From Rhyacichthys aspro (lineage: Eukaryota; Chordata; Actinopteri; Gobiiformes; Rhyacichthyidae): a DNA stretch of 64,000 nt. Location of the stretch: positions 33,841,765-33,905,764 of the forward strand of contig CM072159.1 of the NCBI GenBank assembly GCA_036850595.1, given 5' to 3'. Below are positions 37,701 through 46,700 of the stretch, piece after piece (the stretch's first letter is position 1; every line of letters starts with the position of its first letter). Below the pieces are notes generated by a model. That model was not told the origin of the DNA and ran no database searches. It saw only the letters and a list, made by a program, of their open reading frames with translations. The position numbers and the translations under genes were made by a program.

Positions 37701-40700
37701 GACTTCAAATTAGGAAATAATAGAGCCATGTGACCCGCAGGGCCTGTCATGTGACCCGCAGGGCCTGTCATGTGACCCGCAGGGCCTGTCATGTGACCCG
37801 CAGGGCCTGTCATGTGACCCGCAGGGCCTGTCATGTGACCTACAGGCTGTGTCATGTGACCCCAGGGCCTGTCATTTGACCCGCAGGGCCTGTCATGTGA
37901 CCTACAGGCTGTGTCATGTGACCCCTGGGCCTGATATGTGACCCCAGGGCGTGTCATGTGACCCCAGGGCGTGTCATGTGACCCCAGGGCGTGTCATGTG
38001 ACCCCAGGGCATGTCATGTGACCTACAGGGCGTGCGTCATGTCCTCCTGCAGCCTCTGGAGGGCATCGAGCAGAGATGGAGCGGCGCTGTTGCGGTGGAC
38101 TTCCTGTTGAGTCTTGGCACCACTCACTGCCAACACGTACTGGTTATGAACGTTATGGAGCTTCGCCAGAGCTTTGTCGTAACGTTCACGTGCTCGGTCT
38201 GCCTCACGACCTGAGAGAACAGGTCAGAGCAGGGTTCAGAGGGATCTCAACAAGTCTTAGAGGATCTGAACAGGTCTATACGAAGGGTTTTACCTTTACT
38301 GACTGCCTCTCTGTACTTGTCCTTGGCGTTATTGGCGTCGCGGCTCAGCTGTCGATACGTGGTCTTTAGTTTCTCCAGGTCACTTTTTGTCACCTGCAAC
38401 AAAAACAACAGGTTTAATTGAGATCCAAGATGGAGGACAGCAGAGGTTGCGTTAGACTTTCTCACTCTCCGTCATTTTGACGGACAGAGCTGTAAAATTT
38501 CCGTCATGATCTATTACCAACTGGACAGGAGTAGGAATTGCAGTAAATTACCCTCAGAGTAATCTGTCAAAATGATGGATGGCATTCAGATTTTTCCATC
38601 AATGCTAAATAAAACCTGTGAATGACGGAAAATATTCGGTTACCGCAACAGGACAGAGGACAGAGACAGGTTTAACTGAGATCCAAGATGGAGGACTGAA
38701 ACAACAGCAGTTTCCGTCAGAGACAAAACTAACCTGGGTCTGAGTGAAAACTGATCGGACTTAAGTTAGTCCCGACTCTAGTCCAGGACCAGAACTAGGT
38801 CTCACCTTGTGGTGCTGCGTCTCCAGGTTCTGGTGCTGGTTCTGGTAGGTCTTCTTGACCTGCTGCTTGTCTCGAATCAGAGTGGTGAGTCTGTGCAGAG
38901 GTCCAGAATTCAGCTCGTCGGCGTGAGTCCTCATGATCCGGCCCAAAGTCTCCGTCTGACGCACCACCTGTCCCCAGGACTGAAACGAAAACAAGACCGG
39001 GTAAAAACCAGGACCAGGCTATAACCGGGACCAGGAGAGGGTTTAGACGGATCTTGGTGCTTTTTTTTTTTTTAAACTCTGTTTTTATTGAAAGTTTTTA
39101 AGAGAATTAAGACAGAATAACTAAACAATGACCGACAAAAAAAAAAAAAAAAAAAAAATCAGAAAGAGCCATCTGGTAAACAGAATAAAACAGATAATAC
39201 AAGTAGAAATGGTCACAGATTCTTGTCCAGATATTTATTCCATTTTTCCCAGTATTGTTCACATTTTTCAGAGGAATGTCTGATGGAAAAAGTTAGTCGC
39301 TCCATAACGTAAAGTTCGTGTATAATGTCCGTCCATTCTGAAACAGTTGGTGGGTCCTCCTTTAACCACTTTCGTGTTATAGCCTTTTTGCTGGCTGCCT
39401 GTAATATTTGCAACAGATATCTGTCTCGTTTCCTTAATTCTGTTGGTATGTTGCCCAAGTAAAATACACTGAAGCTCTCCTCCAGCTGCAGTCCAATAAT
39501 CATTTGAATTGTCTTAACAACATCTGTCCAATAGGGAGAAATCTTAGGACACTTCCAGAAAATATGGAAGTGGCCAGCTGATGCATACCCACATTTCCTC
39601 CAACATCTACCATGTTCGACATTTTTACTCTGAAGTTCCTTAACTCTGGGGGTAACAAAAAACCTCACTGCGCTTTTCCAAGAAAACTCCCTCCATAAAT
39701 CAGAGCTTGAAGTAGTTGCTATAGTGTTACAAATATTTAACCAGTCGTCTTCAGACAATTCTATTCTAGCCTCTTTCTCCCATCTGAGCTTAATGTACAT
39801 AGTAGACAGTTTCTTTTCCGTTTGCAGTACAGAGTAAATCCTGGAAATCTGTTTTTTAGTCAGTTTTACTTTACATGCATCGATAAAAATGTTAATTAAA
39901 GATTTTCTATCCCGTTTTTTTGAGATATCTGCAATAAAATGATGTCTTAATTGAAGATATCTATAAAAGTCATCTTTCTCTAAATTATAACTGTCTGATA
40001 ATTGTTGGAAAGTGTCAAGACCTTTTTCAGAAGATATTTTCCAATATGCAGTAATGCCCCAGCTGCACCAGTGTTTAAACCTACTATCAATTTTTGCAGG
40101 GGTGAATTCTGTATCATATGCTGGCCAGCGCAAGATTTTTGCATCATCTTCAAAGGTCTTGTCTCTAAGTTGTTTAAGCCAGATGCTTAGTGGCACCTTA
40201 ATCCAGCTGGACACTCTAGGCAAAAGCAATTGTAATAATGATTTATCTCCTAAAATTGAAGGAAGAGGTGTTTGGATTTCAGCCTGGTCTATTTCTTTCC
40301 ACCTGGCATCACATGTTGGGTCACACCACGCAATCAGAACTCTAAGTTGTGCAGCTTTATAATAGTTTTCTAAACATGGGAGGGCCATACCCCCTTCATT
40401 TCTAGCTAATTGCAGTGTCTCATACTTTATTCTTGGTCTCCGTTTTCCCCAGATAAAATTTGAAATCATTCTGTTCCATTCAATAAATTGTTTTGAGGGC
40501 ACTTCAACCGGCAGTGATAGAAATAGATAAAGTAGTTTAGGCAGCACAATCATTTTTATTAACTCAATTCTGTTATGCATACTCAATGGCAGAAGCAACC
40601 ATCGGTTCAAATCAGCCTTAATATTAGTTGTTAGGGGAATGTAGTTATGTTTATAAATGTCGTTTAAGTCTCTAGGCAGTTGGACACCTAAATACTTAAT

Positions 40701-43700
40701 TAAGTTGTTACTCCAATTACCCTTAAAAAGTTTTAGGATATTCTTGTCTGGTTTATAGTTAAAGGTAAGGATCTGTGTCTTATGGAGGTTTAGTTTGTAG
40801 CCAGAATATGAACCAAAAATGTTAAGCAGAGAGATCAATGATGGAAGGCTACTATCGGGTTTAGTAAGGGTCACCAGCACATCGTCTGCATATAAACAAA
40901 CCTTGTGCTCTGAGCCATGTATGGTGACACCTGCCACCTCCTCACACTCTCTAACAGCCTGTGCCAACGGCTCTATGAACAGAGCGAACAACGCCGGGCT
41001 AAGCGGGCACCCTTGTCTGCAGCCGCGTTCAAGAGAAACCAAATTTGACAGGTCCCCATTCACTTTAATTCTGGCCGTAGGTGAGCTATACAAGGAGCTT
41101 AGACAGGTAATTATCTGACTATTAAACCCAAAACGCTTTAAAACCGAATATAAAAACTCCCACCTGACGGAGTCAAACGCCTTTTCAGCGTCAAGGCTAA
41201 GAGCTACTGATTGTACGGTTTTCATATGATCAATGAGATGAAGCGCCCGGCGTACATTATCATGTGTTTGCCTATTTTTGACAAAACCGGTCTGATCAGT
41301 ATCTATCAGTTCTGGGATTATGTTTTCTAATCGTTTGGCCAATATTGTTGCAAATATTTTATAGTCCATATTTAGTACGGATATGGGTCTGTAAGAGCTA
41401 CATTGAGTCATATCCTTCCCCGTCTTTGGTATTACAGAGATAAGAGCATTTTTCCAAGATGGTGGAGGTGTCCCGCCCCCCAGAACATGATTAAAGCAAG
41501 ATTTTAGTAATGGTATAATAGACCGTCCAAAGCACTTGTACCATTCAGACGGGAAACCATCTGGGCCAGGCATTTTATTACCCTTCAGGTTTGATATTAT
41601 CTTATTAATTTCTTCCTCTGTTATCTGTTGTGTAAGGATCTTATTTTGTTCTGAACCTATAGAAGGTAAATCTAGAGAAGCTAGAAAATGGTCTACAATT
41701 GTTAAATCTGCTGCAGGGGGTTGGGAGTATAAATTTGAGTAGTAAGCTACAAAAGATTGTTGTATATCCTCCAAACCATGTTGTAACTCATCGGTCTGTG
41801 GGTTTTTGATTTTATGTATATACCTATTCGCTTGCTGCTTGCGTGTCCTCCAAGCAAGTAACTTTTTAGCTTTAGGACCATTCTCATAATAATTTTGTTT
41901 TATAAATTTTGCTTTCTTTTCTATTTGGCTCTCATATAATTCATTTAGGGTTCGTTTCTTGTAAAGTAATCGTTTTAAGGTATCCTCATCATTTCTTTTC
42001 ACATGCTCCTCTTCTAAACGTTTAAGCTCCATAACCATGTCTTGAATTTGTTTCTCTTTTGCTTTTTTCCTAATAGATGACCACCTTATCAACTTGCCCC
42101 TAAGAACTGCCTTGGCAGCATCCCATAGCACACTAGGTGAAACAACACCATTATCATTATGAAACATATAACTTTCAAATTCTTCTTCTACATATTTAAG
42201 GAATTGAGTCTCATTCAGGAGACTAGAATTGAGTCTCCAGAGAGTCTCTTTACGTTTAATGTCCAAATGTAAAGTCAAATAAACCCCAGAATGATCTGAG
42301 ACATCTCTGACCCCTATTTTGCAATCAATTACCCTGTGTCTATCTGAATTAAACATAAAAAAATAATCCAGTCTAGAAAACATTGAATGAGAGTGAGAAA
42401 AGAAAGTATAACATTTTTCACCTGGATGTAAATCTCTCCACACATCTATCAAGCCTAATTCTTTAAGCAGTTTTTTAATATACAGTGCCTCGGGCAGAAT
42501 CTTTTTTGAATTATTTGAGGAGTCTAATGATGGCTGTAGGTTAATATTCCAGTCCCCCCCACATATAAGCACGCCAGATGTCTCCAAACATATTAAATCA
42601 AAAACCTTCTTAAGCAGTTGTCTATTACTACCTGGTGGCCTATAAATGCTTAATAACGTGACTTCTTTGTGATCAATAAAACCTTTTACCATAATATAAC
42701 GTCCTTCATCATCAGTAATCTCAGAGGAGAACTGAAAATTCACATTGTTTGAAATAAGAATGGCAACTCCTCTAGAATTACCTTTTTTTTTGAAAGAAGA
42801 GTAATATGCATGTTTAAACCCTAATTTTTTCAGTTTTCCATGCTCTTCATCTGAAAGATGGGTCTCCTGCCAGAGAATTATGTCCTGCTTTTCACGTTTC
42901 ATTTTAGCTAAAACTTTACTCCGTTTTATTGGATTGTGCAGACCATTTACATTAAGAGTTATTACATTATATTTTTGTCTATTCATTTCTGCTCCCAGGG
43001 AAAATACAAATTATCCACAAGATCCACAAAAACCAGATGGCTTAAACAAAGATAAAGTGTCGGTCTTAACAATAAGAACAAATATGAACATACCAGAACA
43101 AAGGTAACCTCCATTTCTGAAGTGCAATTGTTCACTTCAAGGTTGAGAGGGGAGTCCCTTGAACTCAAAGGAGCCCCTCGTCGTGCGGGCCTAAAGCTCT
43201 GAATCATTTCAACCAGAGCAGCACGCAGAAAAGAGAAGAGGAAGCAGAGTTGCCCAGCAAACGGGTCACGATTACTTGGAGAGGAAAGCCAGATTCGTCA
43301 ATGAATATGTAGAGGCAATCAGGTTGTGCTTTCGCGCCGGAATTCTTTTAATCTGTCCTGGATGCGTTTCAGCCTGGTCTCTCTGTTACGACGCGTTGCA
43401 CCTGCAGTTTCCCACGCCGGTTGTCCCAACCTTCTCCCGGTTGTCTTCGTCACAGGCGTCGGTGTTCCCGCGTCGATCACTCCTTTTCCTTTTAGGTCTG
43501 CGGCAGCCTCCTGTGCGTCCTTGTAGATTACCGTGCCGGTGTTGAGGTGGACACGGAGCCGCGCCGGGTAAAGGGTCTGGAAACGAATTTCCTTTTCTTT
43601 CAGCGCCTTTCTTATGGGAGCATACGCCTTTCTCTTCGCCAGTGTGTCACTGGTGTAATCCTGCTCGAAGAAAACACGTCTCCCATTGTACTGAATGTCC

Positions 43701-46700
43701 TTTTTATTCCACGCTGATCGTAGCACAAGCTCTTTTATTTTGAACTCAAGAAAATATACAACTACGGATCTAGGGCTGGCGTCTTGCGGAGGCTTTGGGC
43801 CAAGCGAGCGGTGACATCGTTGTATTCCCAGGGGTGTGTCAGGGAAAGCCAGTTCAGTTTTTATAAATCTTTCAATAAAGTCCGCGATGTTGTCCCCTTC
43901 CGCTCCCTCCAATAGGCCGTGAATACGAATATTATTTCTTCGCGAACGTGCCTCTAAATTAGTAAGCTGTGTTTGAATGTGCTCCTGTAGTTCAAGTGTA
44001 TGGGAGAGAACTTCTTTTACCTCGGCGCTAAAGTCCTCCATTTCAGACACTCTCTTTTCGGTCTCCTCAATCCTGTTACCCATTTCTTTTAAGTCAGTGT
44101 CAATGACGTAGAGCCTCTGACTTATTTCCTCTCTAAAGTCTGAAAGATCTTTCTTAATTTGTCCTGTGGCTTCACGAATGTCTTTTCTCATGTCAACACG
44201 CACCTCTTTAATTTCGGCAATGATGCTAGCCTTCATAGCATCTAAGCTACCATCGTGGGCTAACTTGCTAGCGCTCGCGGTGCATTCTTCATTTTCGCAC
44301 GAGGAGACGTCCACTTCGGGGTCCATCTGGGCGTTTCCTCTTGTTCTCCTCATATTTCCCCCCTATATACTAGTTTAGCAACTTTCTAATGGCTATCTAA
44401 TTGTTAAATCCAAAGGGGGAGTAAGACCCACTGGGAGATGATAAATTATGCTGCTGCTTGCCTCTCCGCCATACCGGAAGTCCTCCGATCTTGGTGCTTT
44501 TTGAGTGAGAAGGCTGTCGTTGGGACTGATTCCTCCTGAGACGCCAGACAGGATCTCTTTATGGGGCTTTTCCGCTGGTACGAGTCGCCTCAACTCGATT
44601 TTTTTGGTTTTCCATTAGTAAATAGTTCCCGGTACCAGATACAATTACGGCAGCTCCTCGGTCGAGGTTCCGAGCCGAGACTAAAATGTGACGTCAGCAG
44701 ATTCCTGGCTTCCCGGTTCTGACCCGTCTCAGACCCGGTTCTGACCCGTCTCAGACCCGGTTCTGGCACGTTTCAGACCCGGTTCTGGCACGTCTCAGAT
44801 CCGGTTCTGACCCGTCTCAGACCCGGTTCTGACCCTTCTCAGACCCGGTTCTGACCCGTCTCAGACCCGGTTCTGGCACGCCTCAGACCCGGTTCTGACC
44901 CGTCTCAGACCCGGTTCTGACCCTTCTCAGACCCGGTTCTGACCCGGTTCTGGCACGTCTCAGACCCGGTTCTGGCACGTCTCAGACCCGGTTCTGGCAC
45001 GTCTCAGACCCGGTTCTGACCCGTCTCAGACTCGGTTCTGGCACGTCTCAGACCCGGTTCTGGCACGTCTCAGACCCGGTTCTTGCACGTCTCAGACCCG
45101 GTTCTGACCCGTCTCAGACTCGGTTCTGGCTGGTCTTACCTTGCTGACGGTGCTGATGTAGTCAGTCTCCCTGTCGTTTTGCTGAGTCATGTTCAGCAGC
45201 AGAGACGAGTATTCTTTATCAGTTTTCACTCGCTGAGTCATGAACCGCTTCACTGTCTCCAGGAGCTGAGGAGAGGAGGGAAGGAGACAAGGGAGGAGGA
45301 GAGGAGGGAAGGAGACAAGGGAGGAGGAGAGGAGGGAAGGAGACAAGGGAGGAGGAGAGGAGGGAAGGAGACAAGGGAGGAGGAGAGGAGGGAAGGAGAC
45401 AAGGGAGGGAAGGAGACAAGGGAGGGAAGGAGACAAGGGAGGAGGAGAGGAGGGAAGGAGACAAGGGAGGAAAGGAGACAAGGGAGGGAAGGAGACAAGG
45501 GAGGAGGAGAGGAGGGAAGGAGACAAGGGAGGAAAGGAGACAAGGGAGGAGGAGAGGAGGGAAGGAGACAAGGGAGGAGGAGAGGAGGGAAGGAGACAAG
45601 GGAGGGAGGAGACAAGAGAGGGAAGGAGACAAGGGAGGAGGAGAGGAGGGAAGGAGACAAGGGAGGAGGAGAGGAGGGAGGGAAGGAGACAAGAGAGGAA
45701 AGGAGACAAGGGAGGAGGAGAGGAGGGAAGGAGACAAGGGAGGGAAGGAGACAAGAGGGAAGGAGACAAGGGAGGAGGAGAGAAGGGAAGGAGACAAGGG
45801 AGGGAAGGAGACAAGGGAGGGAAGGAGACAAGGGAGGAGGAGAGGAGGGAAGGAGACAAGGGAGGAAAGGAGACAAGGGAGGAGGAGAGGAGGGAAGGAG
45901 ACAAGGGAGGGAAGGAGACAAGGGAGGGAAGGAGACAAGAGAGGGAAGGAGACAAGGGAGGAGGAGACAAGGGAGGAGGAGACAAGGGAGGGAAGGAGAC
46001 AAGGGAGGAGGAGACAAGGGAGGAGGAGACAAGGGAGGAGGAGACAAGGGAGGGAAGGAGACAAGGGAGGAGGAGACAAGGGAGGAGGAGACAAGGGAGG
46101 AGGAGACAAGGGAGGGAAGGAGACAAGGGAGCAAAGGAGACAAGGGAGGAGGAGAGGAGGGAAGGAGACAAGGGAGGGAAGGAGACAAGGGAGGAGGAGA
46201 GGAGGGAAGGAGACAAGGGAGGGAAGGAGACAAGAGAGGGAAGGAGACAAGGGAGGAGGAGAGGAGGGAAGGAGACAAGGGAGGAAAGGAGACAAGGGAG
46301 GAGGAGAGGAGGGAAAGAGACAAGAGAGGGAAGGAGACAAGGGAGGAGGAGAGGAGGGAAGGAGACAAGGGAGGGAAGGAGACAAGGGAGGAGGAGAGGA
46401 GGGAAGGAGACAAGGGAGGGAAGGAGACAAGAGAGGGAAGGAGACAAGGGAGGAGGAGAGGAGGGAAGGAGACAAGGGAGGAAAGGAGACAAGGGAGGAG
46501 GAGAGGAGGGAAAGAGACAAGAGAGGGAAGGAGACAAGGGAGGAGGAGAGGAGGGAAGGAGACAAGGGAGGAGGAGAGGAGGGAAGGAGACAAGGGAGGG
46601 AAGGAGACAAGGGAGGGAAGGAGACAAGGGAGGAGGAGAGGAGGGAAGGAGACAAGGGAGGAAAGGAGACAAGGGAGGGAAGGAGACAAGGGAGGAGGAG

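Larger units (their letters stand above)
39066..44486 (-). mobile_element. full-length L1 retrotransposon with both ORFs open
   Basis: The element is about 5.4 kb, inserted in fer intron 2 in the same sense as fer. In order on the minus strand: a 5' UTR of about 130 bp starting ggaggacttccggtatggcg, ORF1 (44353-43319), a 330-bp spacer, ORF2 (42986-39213) and a 3' UTR with an AATAAA near 39085 followed by an A tail. It is flanked by an identical 16-bp duplication gatcttggtgcttttt at 39050-39065 and 44487-44502, whose T-run fits the L1 endonuclease preference. Full length, open ORFs and perfect duplications together indicate a recent insertion. Confidence 0.93.
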
